The notes: generated from the letters alone by a model not told the origin. A DNA stretch of 64,000 bases from Pseudomonas viridiflava (GCF_900589395.1 NZ_UUIS01000071.1:1-64000), one strand, 5' to 3'; positions 50,926-60,224 are shown, counted from the first letter of the stretch. Made by a program: numbers and translations.

Positions 50926-51450
50926 ATGGAGCTGAGCAAGGCAATTGGTATGGCGCTTAAAGAGGCCAGAGATACCAACGGGCTCACCCAGGAAGACTTT
51001 GTCGGCGTCAGTGGCCGAACCTATTTGTCTGAAATCGAACGTGGATTGAAAAAGCCGACACTGGAAAAACTTGATCAACTCGCCGTGCGCATGGGGATGC
51101 ACCCATTGGAGTTGCTGGTGGCGTGTTATTCCAAGCGCGATGCGCTCAGTTCGACAGACTTGCTTGAACTTATACAGGCAAGGCTGTTGCAGCGTGACGT
51201 AAAGTTCGTACGACTTGAAGTTGATGGGCATGCCAGGCCGTTGCCCGGCGGGCTCGATGGCCATGATGGCCATGATGGTTCAGCCCTCAGTCTGCTGGAC
51301 GGTCAAGGTGCTCAGGGCAATCTGCTGGACGGCCATGGCCATCCGTCGGATGACGCTCTTCAGGGGCATGCCGTGGTGTCAGGCAAGGCGCTTGACGGTC
51401 ATGCCGGCGTGCCGGTGATCATTCTCGACAGCCACGGTGCCGGCCGGTGA
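50926..51450 (+). CDS. XRE-type helix-turn-helix regulator with His-Asp-Gly repeat tail
   Basis: This 174-residue protein has an XRE/Cro-type DNA-binding domain in residues 1-70 (LTQEDFVGVSGRTYLSEIER). From residue 100 it carries a tail with eight His and five DGH motifs. From Leu134 the tail is periodic at 11 residues (LDGH, LQGH, LDGH, LDSH at 134, 145, 156 and 167), with less regular LDGH at 110 and LDGQ at 124. The tail could bind metal. The HTH is about 75 percent identical to that of the next gene. I used the ATG at 50926, which aligns with the paralog's start. Confidence 0.82.
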   Translation: MELSKAIGMALKEARDTNGLTQEDFVGVSGRTYLSEIERGLKKPTLEKLDQLAVRMGMHPLELLVACYSKRDALSSTDLLELIQARLLQRDVKFVRLEVDGHARPLPGGLDGHDGHDGSALSLLDGQGAQGNLLDGHGHPSDDALQGHAVVSGKALDGHAGVPVIILDSHGAGR

Positions 51451-51540
51451 GTCACGCACCGCTGCGCGCTGTCCGGCACTGAGCGCCATGGCTGCGGTTT
51501 AACGGTGCTATGGTGTGCAGGGCTCAGTCATTTGTCCAAG

Positions 51541-51561
51541 TGACCCCCTTTATCCAAAGGG
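51541..51561. promoter_or_regulatory. Leader of XRE gene 2: inverted repeat matching gene 1
   Basis: CCCTTT (51546-51551) and AAAGGG (51556-51561) form an inverted repeat eight bases before the GTG start, with CAAGTGA just before it. It aligns with 50891-50919 upstream of the paralog, while the sequence farther upstream differs. Confidence 0.58.
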
Positions 51562-51568
51562 CCCGACC

Positions 51569-51931
51569 GTGGAGCTTAAAAAAGCGACAGGCATTGCGCT
51601 CAGAGAAGCGAGGAAAGACAAGCACCTCACCCAGGAAGATTTTGTCGGCGTCAGCGGTCGAACCTACCTGTCCGAAATCGAACGAGGGCTGAAAAGTCCG
51701 ACCCTGGATAAGCTCGATCAACTGGCCAGGCACATCGGCATCCATCCATTGGCGCTGTTGGTGGCCTGCTATGTCAGGCGCGATATGTTGACGACGGCAT
51801 CCCCTGTAGAGCCATGCCTGGAGTGCATTCTGCATCCGGAGCCGTTTCGTGCCTGCCAGAAGTGTCTGTTGCAGCGCATGGCCGGGCTGGCCTTGCTGAT
51901 TGAATGGCCAGGCAAGGACGCTCATGAATAA
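51569..51931 (+). CDS. XRE-type helix-turn-helix regulator with four-cysteine tail
   Basis: This 120-residue protein starts with GTG (VELKKATGIALREARK), chosen because it aligns exactly with the paralog at 50926. Residues 1-72 form an XRE helix-turn-helix almost the same as the neighbour's (TQEDFVGVSGRTYLSEIERG). The tail differs entirely: Cys83-x2-Cys86 and Cys96-x2-Cys99 make a possible zinc-ribbon-like site. No toxin gene adjoins, so it is not an obvious antitoxin. Confidence 0.82.
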   Translation: MELKKATGIALREARKDKHLTQEDFVGVSGRTYLSEIERGLKSPTLDKLDQLARHIGIHPLALLVACYVRRDMLTTASPVEPCLECILHPEPFRACQKCLLQRMAGLALLIEWPGKDAHE

Positions 51932-52088
51932 GCGCCAGCCCAACCGGTAGAGCGTTTACGGCCGCCAGGCCTGCGCCGGGCTGTCGTGTCGGGTCATACG
52001 CAGGGCCAGGTTTTCCATCCGGCCCTGTACGCGCAGGCGCCGGCGCCGTATGGTGGCCTGCTCGATGACTGCCCGAAAGGAAGGACCC

Positions 52089-53114
52089 ATGGCCGTGCCC
52101 CATCGGCTCAACGCACTGGACCGCGATGAGCTTGAAACAACCCTCGCGCAGCGGCTGGCCAGTGAGGCCGGCACGACCTTTATTGTTCAGTTTTCCTCGC
52201 CAGAGCAGTACCCGGCGGACGTGCTGCAGGTGCTGGATGATCTGTGCGCGCGCTACGCCGAGCGCATCGATGTGCGTTTCTATGGGCATTATTTCGATAA
52301 GTGTTTTGATGGTCGCACCTTGCAGGCCTTGCCACATGTGCGTGTCCTGACGCTCGACTGCCTGTATCAGTTCACCGGGCTTGAGGCGATCAGGGACCTT
52401 GCCCACCTGAGCAGCCTGGCCCTGGGCGTCGAGAAGTTCGATCTGAATCCCGTCATGGCCTTCGAGAACCTGCAAACACTGTGTGAACTCAGGTTGTCGC
52501 AATTGTCCGGCCCCAAGCTGGACCTTGTGCCGGTCAGCCGCATGTCACGCCTGCATGCCTTGCACCTGAACGCGCCGGCGCAAGGGCTTGAGCCGCTGCG
52601 CCAGCATGGCGCCCTGGCCACGCTGAGCCTGTACCGCCAGGCCGCGACCACGACATTCGAGGTGGTACCGACACTGCCCGGCCTCAACGACCTGTCGATC
52701 GGTTTCGGCAGCCGCAAGGCCATGCCGGAACTGTGCAGTGACAGCGTTGAGCGGGTGTCGCTGCTGCGGGTTCGCGGCCTGAGTGATTTCGACCCTGGCC
52801 GGTTTCCCCGGCTGCAAGCACTGGAGATCGAAGACCAGCCGCACCTTCAGGACCTGGTGATCGAGCGCACGCCCGGCTTGCACACGCTGAAACTGTCCAA
52901 TCTCAAGGCTCTGTCGAACCTGCAGGGCCTGGGCCAGTCGTCGCTGGCGCACCTTGAGGTCTACAAGACACCGGCACTGGATCTGCTGGGGTTGCTGAGC
53001 GGTCCACTGCCTGCACTTGAGTCGCTCAAGCTGATCTCAGGCAAGCGCAAGCTCGACGAGCAGATCCTGGCCCGGCAGAACGCGCTCGGTATCCCCAGGC
53101 CGGTGTTCATCTGA
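52089..53114 (+). CDS. Leucine-rich repeat-like protein
   Basis: This 341-residue protein is made of imperfect leucine-rich repeats of about 22-25 residues, for example LPHVRVLTLDCLYQFTGLEA, LHALHLNAPAQGLEPLRQHG and LHTLKLSNLKALSNLQGLGQ. No signal peptide or catalytic domain is visible, so it is probably a cytoplasmic binding protein. I used the ATG at 52089 with AAGGAAGG upstream rather than an earlier in-frame ATG. No operon partner suggests its ligand. Confidence 0.72.
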   Translation: MAVPHRLNALDRDELETTLAQRLASEAGTTFIVQFSSPEQYPADVLQVLDDLCARYAERIDVRFYGHYFDKCFDGRTLQALPHVRVLTLDCLYQFTGLEAIRDLAHLSSLALGVEKFDLNPVMAFENLQTLCELRLSQLSGPKLDLVPVSRMSRLHALHLNAPAQGLEPLRQHGALATLSLYRQAATTTFEVVPTLPGLNDLSIGFGSRKAMPELCSDSVERVSLLRVRGLSDFDPGRFPRLQALEIEDQPHLQDLVIERTPGLHTLKLSNLKALSNLQGLGQSSLAHLEVYKTPALDLLGLLSGPLPALESLKLISGKRKLDEQILARQNALGIPRPVFI

Positions 53115-53279
53115 CCCGCGACGGGCAAGCTCATCCAGGCATGACCGGTCCAATACGCTCCAGGGCTGCTTTTCGATCCACGCCACATGACGATTGGCGG
53201 TTGAATCTTTACGCCGAATTTACGGAGTCGTCGGGACAGCGATCCCATACTGGGCGGTCATGATCTGGAAGGCTCTGCC

Positions 53280-54734
53280 ATGTCCCTCGCCGCTCTTCGG
53301 CTCATCGGTTTTATCCTGGGTATCTTTCTGATCACGCTGGCCATCAGCATGGTCGTTCCCCTGATCACGCTTGTGGTCCATGCGCGCAGCGACGATCTGG
53401 CGGCCTTTCTCTGGTCCGGTCTGATTACCCTCATCTGCGGTTTCCTGCTGATCGTGCGGGGCCGCCCGCCGGCCGGTCAGCTTCGTCCACGGGATATGTA
53501 CCTGCTGACCACTGGCAGTTGGGTGGTGGTGTGTACTTTCGCGGCGTTACCCATGGTGTTCATCAGTGATATCAGCTACACCGATGCCTTCTTTGAAACG
53601 ATGTCCGGCATCACGACCACCGGCTCGACGGTGCTCACCGGCCTGGATAGCGCTTCTCCCGGTTTGTTGATCTGGCGCTCCATGCTGCATTGGCTGGGAG
53701 GCATCGGTTTTATCGGCATGGCTGTCGCGATCCTTCCCTTGTTGCGAGTGGGCGGCATGCGCCTGTTCCAGACAGAGTCTTCGGACTGGTCCGAGAAAGT
53801 GACACCGCGCTCGCATGTGGCCGCCAAGTACATCCTGCTGCTGTATCTGGGGCTTACCGGTATAGGGGCGCTGGCGCTCTGGCTCGCTGGCATGACACCG
53901 TTCGAGGCGCTCAACCACGCCATGTCGTTGATCTCGACCGGAGGCTTCTCGACATCGGACGCCTCACTGGGGCACTGGACGCAACCCTCGATCCACTGGG
54001 TGGCCGTAGCAATCATGATTCTGGGCAGCCTGCCATTTACCTTGTACGTCGCGACCTTGCGCGGCCATCGACGCGCGCTGATCAACGATCACCAGGTGCG
54101 CGGATTCCTCGGGTTCTTGCTCGTCACATCGCTGGCGGTGGGGACCTGGTTGTGTGTCCACAGCGACTACGGATGGTGGGATGCGTTTCGTATCGTGGCT
54201 GTGAATGTGACCTCGGTCGTCACCACCACGGGCGTTGCCCTGGGCGACTACACCTTGTGGGGCAGCTTCGCGGTCTTGCTGTTCTTCTACCTGACCTTCG
54301 TGGGAGGCTGTTCCGGTTCTACGGCGGGCGGTCTGAAAATCTTTCGCTTCCAGCTTGCTGGCGCGTTGCTGGTCAGCAGTCTGAAGCAGTTGATCCACCC
54401 CCGCGCGGTGATTCAGAAAAAATACAACGGTCATCCCATCGACGAGGAAGTCTTGCGCTCGCTGTTGACCTTCTCGTTTTTCTTCACCATCACCATTGCC
54501 GTCATTGCCCTGGGCCTGGCCCTGATCGGACTCGACTGGATAACCGCATTGAGCGGTGCTGCCACGGCGGTGTGTAACGTCGGGCCGGGGCTTGGGACGA
54601 TCATTGGGCCGGCCGGCAATTTCTCGACATTGCCCGATGCGGCCAAATGGCTGCTGACCGTTGGCATGTTGCTGGGACGGCTGGAAATCTTGACGGTGCT
54701 GGTGCTCATCACGCCGGTTTTCTGGAAGTATTGA
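53280..54734 (+). CDS. TrkH family potassium transporter
   Basis: This 484-residue inner-membrane protein belongs to the TrkH/KtrB superfamily. The four-fold selectivity filter is recognisable: SGITTTGSTV, SLISTGGFST, TSVVTTTGVA and AVCNVGPGLG. It should transport potassium, usually with a cytoplasmic TrkA regulator, which is not nearby. Predicted membrane segments fill most of the chain. A GGAAGG site precedes the ATG. Confidence 0.92.
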   Translation: MSLAALRLIGFILGIFLITLAISMVVPLITLVVHARSDDLAAFLWSGLITLICGFLLIVRGRPPAGQLRPRDMYLLTTGSWVVVCTFAALPMVFISDISYTDAFFETMSGITTTGSTVLTGLDSASPGLLIWRSMLHWLGGIGFIGMAVAILPLLRVGGMRLFQTESSDWSEKVTPRSHVAAKYILLLYLGLTGIGALALWLAGMTPFEALNHAMSLISTGGFSTSDASLGHWTQPSIHWVAVAIMILGSLPFTLYVATLRGHRRALINDHQVRGFLGFLLVTSLAVGTWLCVHSDYGWWDAFRIVAVNVTSVVTTTGVALGDYTLWGSFAVLLFFYLTFVGGCSGSTAGGLKIFRFQLAGALLVSSLKQLIHPRAVIQKKYNGHPIDEEVLRSLLTFSFFFTITIAVIALGLALIGLDWITALSGAATAVCNVGPGLGTIIGPAGNFSTLPDAAKWLLTVGMLLGRLEILTVLVLITPVFWKY

Positions 54735-54842
54735 GCCGGCTTTTCGCGTGCTGGCCCGTCCATGCCTTTATTGCGCGCTGTGCACCACCACCAGCAGCTC
54801 GGCCTTGCACACGCACCACTTCTCGACGGCTTGCGCTCGGTT

Positions 54843-55811
54843 TCAAGTCACTGCGGGCTGTCGCACCTTGCGGCTCAATCCAGGGGTGTTACCCGTAATG
54901 CGCTTGAAGGCACGACTGAACGCGGCCTGGGAGGTATAGCCCAAACGCTGCGCTACCTCCTCAATCGGGAGCCTTTCAAGGGTCAGCCACTGGCTTGCAA
55001 GCCGCATTCGAAGTTCGGTGACATAGCGCAGCGGGGCCATGCCGATGGTCGCCTGGAAGCGGTCCGCGAAGACCGAGCGTGAGGTATTGCAGTGCTCTGC
55101 CAATTGCGCAACGGTCCAGTCGCGACCCGGTTGTTGATGGAGCGCCAGCAGTGCGCCGGCCAGGCGTGGATCGCGCAAGGCGGCGACCAGCCCAGAAGCA
55201 TTCCCGCAGGCGCACTCCACCCAGCCGCGAACGACCATGGCGGCCACCACGTCGGCCAGACGCGCAAGGATACCGGCGAAGCCGACACGTGCAGCGCTTA
55301 CCTCGCGTTCCATGGTAGTCAGGATCGGCACCAGGCCGGGGTAACGCTGGCCACCGGCATCAATCAGCATCAGGCCCGGCATCAGCCTGCCAAGGCCATG
55401 GATACTGCCCAGTTCAAATTCCATACAAGCACTGAACAAAATAGTGCTCGGCGTGGCGTTGGCATCGGTTCCGGTCTCTACCGCGCTGACGGTATCACCG
55501 AGAGGCGCGCCGTCCAGACCGTCGATGTCTTGAACAGGCTGGTCTGCATGAGAAAACAGCTGATGGGCCGCGCCGTGGGAGATAAACACGGCGTTGCCGG
55601 CAGACAGCGCGTAGGTGGTGTCGTCCTCCATTCGCAGCACCGCATTGCCGACGGCCATGAAGTGGAACCAGGCATGCCCGGGCTTTTCCGTGAAGCCCAG
55701 ACCGAAGGCAGGGCCTGCCTGGATGCGCCGGTATTCAACACCACGCAGGCGCATGCCGCGCAACAGTTCGTTGATGAGGTCCGAGGAGAGGGCAAATTGA
55801 TCAGCAGGCAT
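54843..55811 (-). CDS. AraC family transcriptional regulator (cupin_6 type)
   Basis: This 322-residue regulator has an N-terminal cupin sensor (FTEKPGHAWFHFMAVGNAVL with GNAVFISHGAAHQL) and a C-terminal AraC domain (TVAQLAEHCNTSRSVFADRF; PIEEVAQRLGYTSQAAFSRA). Cupin_6 AraC proteins usually control small exporters or stress genes. It is divergent from an MFS carrier gene and two further genes that follow on the plus strand, which are its likely targets. Confidence 0.92.
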   Translation of the reverse strand: MPADQFALSSDLINELLRGMRLRGVEYRRIQAGPAFGLGFTEKPGHAWFHFMAVGNAVLRMEDDTTYALSAGNAVFISHGAAHQLFSHADQPVQDIDGLDGAPLGDTVSAVETGTDANATPSTILFSACMEFELGSIHGLGRLMPGLMLIDAGGQRYPGLVPILTTMEREVSAARVGFAGILARLADVVAAMVVRGWVECACGNASGLVAALRDPRLAGALLALHQQPGRDWTVAQLAEHCNTSRSVFADRFQATIGMAPLRYVTELRMRLASQWLTLERLPIEEVAQRLGYTSQAAFSRAFKRITGNTPGLSRKVRQPAVT

Positions 55812-55913
55812 CGGTCAGGTGTTTCAGTCAAAAACTAGAGATTTTCGATCATAGATCATCCAGCTTTCGGCGCCTAGACTTCGGTTCGCAATGAAGATTG
55901 GGAGATTCGTGCA

Positions 55914-57164
55914 ATGACCGATTGTGTATGTAATGCCGTACCCGACCGCCATCCCGGCGTCGACTCGGATGTAGAGCCTGCGACCCCCGCGTGGCTGGCC
56001 GTCTTCTCGCTGGCCTTGGGGGTGTTCGGATTACTGACCGCTGAGTACCTGCCGGCCAGTTTGTTGACGCTGATGGCGACTGACCTGGGCGTGTCCGAAG
56101 CGCTGGCTGGCCAGGCGGTAACGGTAACGGCCGTGGTCGCGCTGTTTGCCGGCTTATTGGTACCAGGCCTGACCCGCGGCATCGACCGACGTTGGGTATT
56201 GCTGGGGTTTTCCATGCTGATGGTCGCGTCCAACCTGTTGGTCGCCATGTCCTCCAGCTTCGCGGTGCTGTTGCTGATGCGTATCTTGCTGGGTATTGCC
56301 CTTGGCGGGTTCTGGAGCATGGCGGCGGCGGTCGCGATGCGCCTGGTGCCCAGTGCTCTATTGCCCCGGGCGCTATCGATCATTTTCAGCGGCATTGCCG
56401 TCGGGACGGTCGTGGCAGTGCCGCTGGGCAGCTATCTGGGCGGGCTGTATGGCTGGCGCAGCGCATTCCTTGCAGCGGCGGCGGTGGGCATGGTGACCCT
56501 GGTGTTCCAGTCGCTCACACTGCCGCGCCTGGCGCCGCGCCGGCCGGCAAGACTGCGCACTGTTCTTGAGGTGTTGCAGCGCCCAGGCATCGCCATGGGA
56601 ATGTTCGGTTGTGTGCTGGTGCACAGCGGGCACTTCGCGATGTTTACCTATGTTCGGCCTTTCCTTGAAGGGACTACCGGCATTGGCGCGCAAGGGCTGT
56701 CACTGATGTTGCTGGGGTTCGGGGTGGCCAATTTCGTCGGCACGCTGTTGGCCGGCAAGCTGCTGGAGCGCCACCCGCTGGCCACGCTGGTGTTGATGCC
56801 CGCCCTGGTCGGCGTTGCAGCACTGGCACTGGTGCTGTTGCCGGCCTCGCTGCCGGGGCAGGCGCTCCTGCTGGCGATCTGGGGCCTGGCCTTTGGTGGC
56901 GTGCCGGTTGCGTGGTCGAACTGGGTCGCCAGCGCGGTACCTGATCAGGCGGAAAGCGCCGGAGGCATGGTGGTGGCATCGGTGCAATCGGCCATCGCCA
57001 CGGGCGCCGCCGCCGGCGGTGCGCTGTTCAGCCTCGGTGGCAGCGCCGGCGTCTTTGTCGCCGCGGCTGTGCTGATGCTGCTGGCCGCGTTGCTGATTGC
57101 GCTGCGTGTCCGCATCCCTTCTGTCCAGGGCGTTCGCGAGCCCAAGCCCGCGTTGCACCTTTGA
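55914..57164 (+). CDS. MFS transporter, DHA1-type exporter
   Basis: This 416-residue carrier has 12 predicted membrane segments and DHA1 features: GVFGLLTAEYLPASLLTLMA, LLVPGLTRGIDRRWVLLG, and RILLGIALGGFWSMAAAVAM. The set resembles NepI/AraJ-type drug or nucleoside exporters. It directly follows the divergent AraC gene, a common pairing for inducible exporters. Confidence 0.87.
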   Translation: MTDCVCNAVPDRHPGVDSDVEPATPAWLAVFSLALGVFGLLTAEYLPASLLTLMATDLGVSEALAGQAVTVTAVVALFAGLLVPGLTRGIDRRWVLLGFSMLMVASNLLVAMSSSFAVLLLMRILLGIALGGFWSMAAAVAMRLVPSALLPRALSIIFSGIAVGTVVAVPLGSYLGGLYGWRSAFLAAAAVGMVTLVFQSLTLPRLAPRRPARLRTVLEVLQRPGIAMGMFGCVLVHSGHFAMFTYVRPFLEGTTGIGAQGLSLMLLGFGVANFVGTLLAGKLLERHPLATLVLMPALVGVAALALVLLPASLPGQALLLAIWGLAFGGVPVAWSNWVASAVPDQAESAGGMVVASVQSAIATGAAAGGALFSLGGSAGVFVAAAVLMLLAALLIALRVRIPSVQGVREPKPALHL

Positions 57165-57213
57165 TTCGGTTGACCAGACCGTCTCGATCCCGTCCGTCAC
57201 CAAGAGGTACTTC

Positions 57214-58563
57214 ATGAACAATACGACGTCTCACCAAGGACGCCTCCACTCGTTGCGCGCAGCCGGTATCGGCAATGCGCTTGAATGGTTCGACTGGACC
57301 TTGTACGCCACCTTCTCGGTGTACCTGGCCCGCAACCTGTTCGACAAGACCGATGCGCGTTCTGCGATGCTCGCGACGCTTGCGGTGTTTGCGGTTGGCT
57401 TCGTCGCACGCCCTGTCGGCGGCTGGTTGTTTGGCCGACTGAGCGACCGACTGGGGCGCCGGACCATCATGGTGCTCACCATGCTGCTGCTTGCAATCAG
57501 CAGCCTGGGCATCGCGCTGATCCCTGACTATCAAAGCATCGGCTTGTATGCCTCGGTCGCGTTGCTGTTTTTTCGGCTTATGCAGGGGCTCGCCCATGGT
57601 GGCGAGACCGGCGTTTCCTACACCTATGTCGCCGAGATCGCGCCGAGTAAACACCGTGGATTATGGTCAAGCTCGGTCTATGTGGGGGTGACGCTCGGGG
57701 TGATGGCGGCGACGGCCGTGGCGGCAGCGCTGACGTGGCTGCTGGGTGCGCAGGCGATGGGTGACTACGGCTGGAGGATTGGCTTTGCCATCGGTGGCGT
57801 ACTTGGCATTTATGCGCTGTTCTTGCGCCGCAGTGCGCAAGAGTCCGATGTGTTCGTCGCGCAGCAGGGGCAAGCGCAGCCGTCGCGCAAGCTGACCACC
57901 GCAGAGGTGCTACGCGTGGCGCGTAACATCGTCATGCTTGCAGCAGCGGCCAATGTCACTTACTACGCCTGGGTCACGTTCGGCGCGTCGACGGCGATTG
58001 CGCAAGGCATGGACGCCACGGGCGCGTATGTCGCCAGTCTTCTGGCGCAGATCCTCTGTGTGGGCTGGTTGCCGGTCTGCGGCATGTTGTCCGATCGGGT
58101 AGGGCGCCGACCCATGGTCATTGCCTGGGGCCTGGGTGTGATCGTGCTGACCTATCCGCTCTCGATCATGGTGACCACCGAACCCTGGACGCTGTTCTTG
58201 GCCCAGGTGCTCGGGCTTGGTGCGTGGTCGTTGATCGCGGCGATTTTCCCCGCGGTGCTGTCCGAGCAGGTACCCACCCAGGCACGGGCCCAGGGCGTCG
58301 GCTTGGTCTCGTCGGTGTCCGTGGCGATCTTTGGCGGCACCGCCCCTTATCTGCACAACTATCTGGGTGGCGCCGACCTTGGCTATCTGTACGTCAGCTA
58401 TGTCATCGGGTTGGGCGTAGTCACCGTCCTGGCGGGGTTGCTGATCGACGAAACGGCGGGTATCGATCTGGCGTACATCAAGGCGCCTGGCGCTCGAGCC
58501 AGCGTAAACCCACTGGCCTGTCGAGCCGCAGAATCAGCCGATCAAGGGAGTGCAGCTCAATGA
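57214..58563 (+). CDS. MFS transporter, metabolite:H+ symporter (MHS) family
   Basis: This 449-residue carrier has the MHS hallmarks GIGNALEWFDWTLYATFSVY in helix 1 and RPVGGWLFGRLSDRLGRRTI in the first loop, as in alpha-ketoglutarate and citrate/proline carriers. I used the ATG at 57214; the upstream frame overlaps the previous gene. Its stop overlaps the ATG of the next gene by four bases, so it is translationally coupled to the dimethylformamidase-like gene and probably imports that enzyme's substrate. Confidence 0.9.
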   Translation: MNNTTSHQGRLHSLRAAGIGNALEWFDWTLYATFSVYLARNLFDKTDARSAMLATLAVFAVGFVARPVGGWLFGRLSDRLGRRTIMVLTMLLLAISSLGIALIPDYQSIGLYASVALLFFRLMQGLAHGGETGVSYTYVAEIAPSKHRGLWSSSVYVGVTLGVMAATAVAAALTWLLGAQAMGDYGWRIGFAIGGVLGIYALFLRRSAQESDVFVAQQGQAQPSRKLTTAEVLRVARNIVMLAAAANVTYYAWVTFGASTAIAQGMDATGAYVASLLAQILCVGWLPVCGMLSDRVGRRPMVIAWGLGVIVLTYPLSIMVTTEPWTLFLAQVLGLGAWSLIAAIFPAVLSEQVPTQARAQGVGLVSSVSVAIFGGTAPYLHNYLGGADLGYLYVSYVIGLGVVTVLAGLLIDETAGIDLAYIKAPGARASVNPLACRAAESADQGSAAQ

Positions 58564-60224
58564 ACGCAAACGACCTGAAAAAAGCCGCTGCGCGAGGTGA
58601 GCGGCCGGGCGCCGGCGTGACGGTCAGCCAGATTTCCGGGCCGCGTCAGGCTGCGCGCGAGACCTGGGTTGAAGTCCCTTCAGCGTCCGGCCCGGCCGCA
58701 GCCTGGTGCTACTCGGATCGCCGCGCCTACAGCCCGGGTGATTCGGTTTGCCTGTATCTGTCGTCGAACTGCCCGCAAGTGCGGCTCAGGATCTATCGCG
58801 ATGGCGCCATTGCCCGCACGCTGCATACCACCGACAGCCTTGATGCCCGATTCCACCCCCTGCCTGAACGCGCCTATGAACATGGCTGCCAGTGGCCCGT
58901 CTTCATGCAATGGTCAATCCCGGCTGATGCCGAGCAAGGTGGCTATATCGTGGAAATACGGGACGGCGCCGGCAGCGTCCTCGGCCATCATCTGTTTATC
59001 GTCAAGGCGCTGCGCAAGCGTGCCGAAGCCTTGGTACTCGTTGCGGCCACATCGACGTGGGCCGCTTATAACGACTGGGGCGGTGCCAATCATTACTTTG
59101 GCCTTCACCCCGGCACGCCGCGTGGCCGCTCACCGTTGCTGTCGGCACAGCGCCCCTGGGCGCGAGGGCAGGTGTGGTTGCCGCAGGACGCACCACGTTG
59201 TGTCAACGCGCACCGGCCCCGCCAGCCAGGCCCGGCGCGCTATGAGTTCATCGAATGGGCTGGCCTTAACGGCTACGCCAAGTACTACGCGCTGGCGGGG
59301 TGGGCGTCTTACGAGAGACCTTTTGTGATCTGGGCCGAACAGCAAGGTTATACGGTGCATATCCTGACCCAGGACGATTTGCATCACGACCCGCATGCAC
59401 TGCAGGGCTACGCTTGCGCCGTCTTCGCCGGCCACGACGAGTACTGGACGCGAGAAATGCGCGACCATGTCGACGCCTTTGTCGAGGAGGGCGGCAAGGT
59501 CGCGCGCTTCGCCGGCAATTTCATGTGGCAGATTCGCCTGGAGGATGAGGGGCGCCGGCAAGTGGCCTACAAATACGATGCCGGTGCGCTCGATCCTGTG
59601 GCCACTACCGACCCTCATCGGTTAACGGGGGCCTGGGAAGATCCGAGGGTCAATGACCCCGGGGCAACGACTTTCGGGGTGAATGCGCTGCGCGGGATAT
59701 ACGGCAGCTTTGGGGGCATGGCACCGCGCAACCCGCGCGGGTACACGGTCTTCAGGCCTGGGCACTGGGCGTTCATGGGGACGGGCCTCGGCTACGCGGA
59801 CATGTTCGGAGACGAAGCCAACATTTTTGGCTACGAGGTGGATGGCCTGGAATACACCTTCATCAACGGCCTCCCGGAACCGCTCGGCACGGATGGGGCG
59901 CCCTGCGGGTTGCAAATTCTCGCCATGGGCTGGGCGACCAATGCCGAGCATGGCCGGTCCGAGGATGTCTATTCATTCATGCTCGGCGATGGCGATGCCC
60001 GGTTTCGTGCGTCCATCCTGGCGCCCGACCTGAGCGACGCCAGCATCGATGTGCATAGCCGCGGGGCCGGCATGGTGGTGCACTTTCACAAAGGTCGAGG
60101 TGAAGTCTTCACCGCCGCCACGTGCGAATGGGTACATGGGCTCAAGCAGACAGACGTTTACACGGTGACGATCACAAAAAATGTGCTTGAGCGTTTCTTG
60201 CGCACTGCACAGAAGGTCCGCTGA
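58560..60224 (+). CDS. N,N-dimethylformamidase large-subunit-like protein
   Basis: This 554-residue protein resembles the large subunit of N,N-dimethylformamidase. Residues 40-140 form an Ig-like N-terminal domain (YSPGDSVCLYLSSNCPQVRL), followed by a central region with TSTWAAYNDWGGANHY, FAGHDEYWTREMRDHVDAFV and the Trp/Gly-rich core. In the Paracoccus enzyme the iron ligands are two Tyr and one Glu; I cannot map them with certainty here. No gene for the small subunit is adjacent. The ATG overlaps the MHS carrier's stop. The substrate may be an amide other than dimethylformamide. Confidence 0.8.
   Translation: MNANDLKKAAARGERPGAGVTVSQISGPRQAARETWVEVPSASGPAAAWCYSDRRAYSPGDSVCLYLSSNCPQVRLRIYRDGAIARTLHTTDSLDARFHPLPERAYEHGCQWPVFMQWSIPADAEQGGYIVEIRDGAGSVLGHHLFIVKALRKRAEALVLVAATSTWAAYNDWGGANHYFGLHPGTPRGRSPLLSAQRPWARGQVWLPQDAPRCVNAHRPRQPGPARYEFIEWAGLNGYAKYYALAGWASYERPFVIWAEQQGYTVHILTQDDLHHDPHALQGYACAVFAGHDEYWTREMRDHVDAFVEEGGKVARFAGNFMWQIRLEDEGRRQVAYKYDAGALDPVATTDPHRLTGAWEDPRVNDPGATTFGVNALRGIYGSFGGMAPRNPRGYTVFRPGHWAFMGTGLGYADMFGDEANIFGYEVDGLEYTFINGLPEPLGTDGAPCGLQILAMGWATNAEHGRSEDVYSFMLGDGDARFRASILAPDLSDASIDVHSRGAGMVVHFHKGRGEVFTAATCEWVHGLKQTDVYTVTITKNVLERFLRTAQKVR

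Noticed and set aside
50926..51931. Toxin-antitoxin modules built on the two XRE proteins
   Set aside because: No small toxin-like gene overlaps or adjoins either regulator. The closest divergent gene (50412-50792) is separated by about 130 bases and has no toxin motif.
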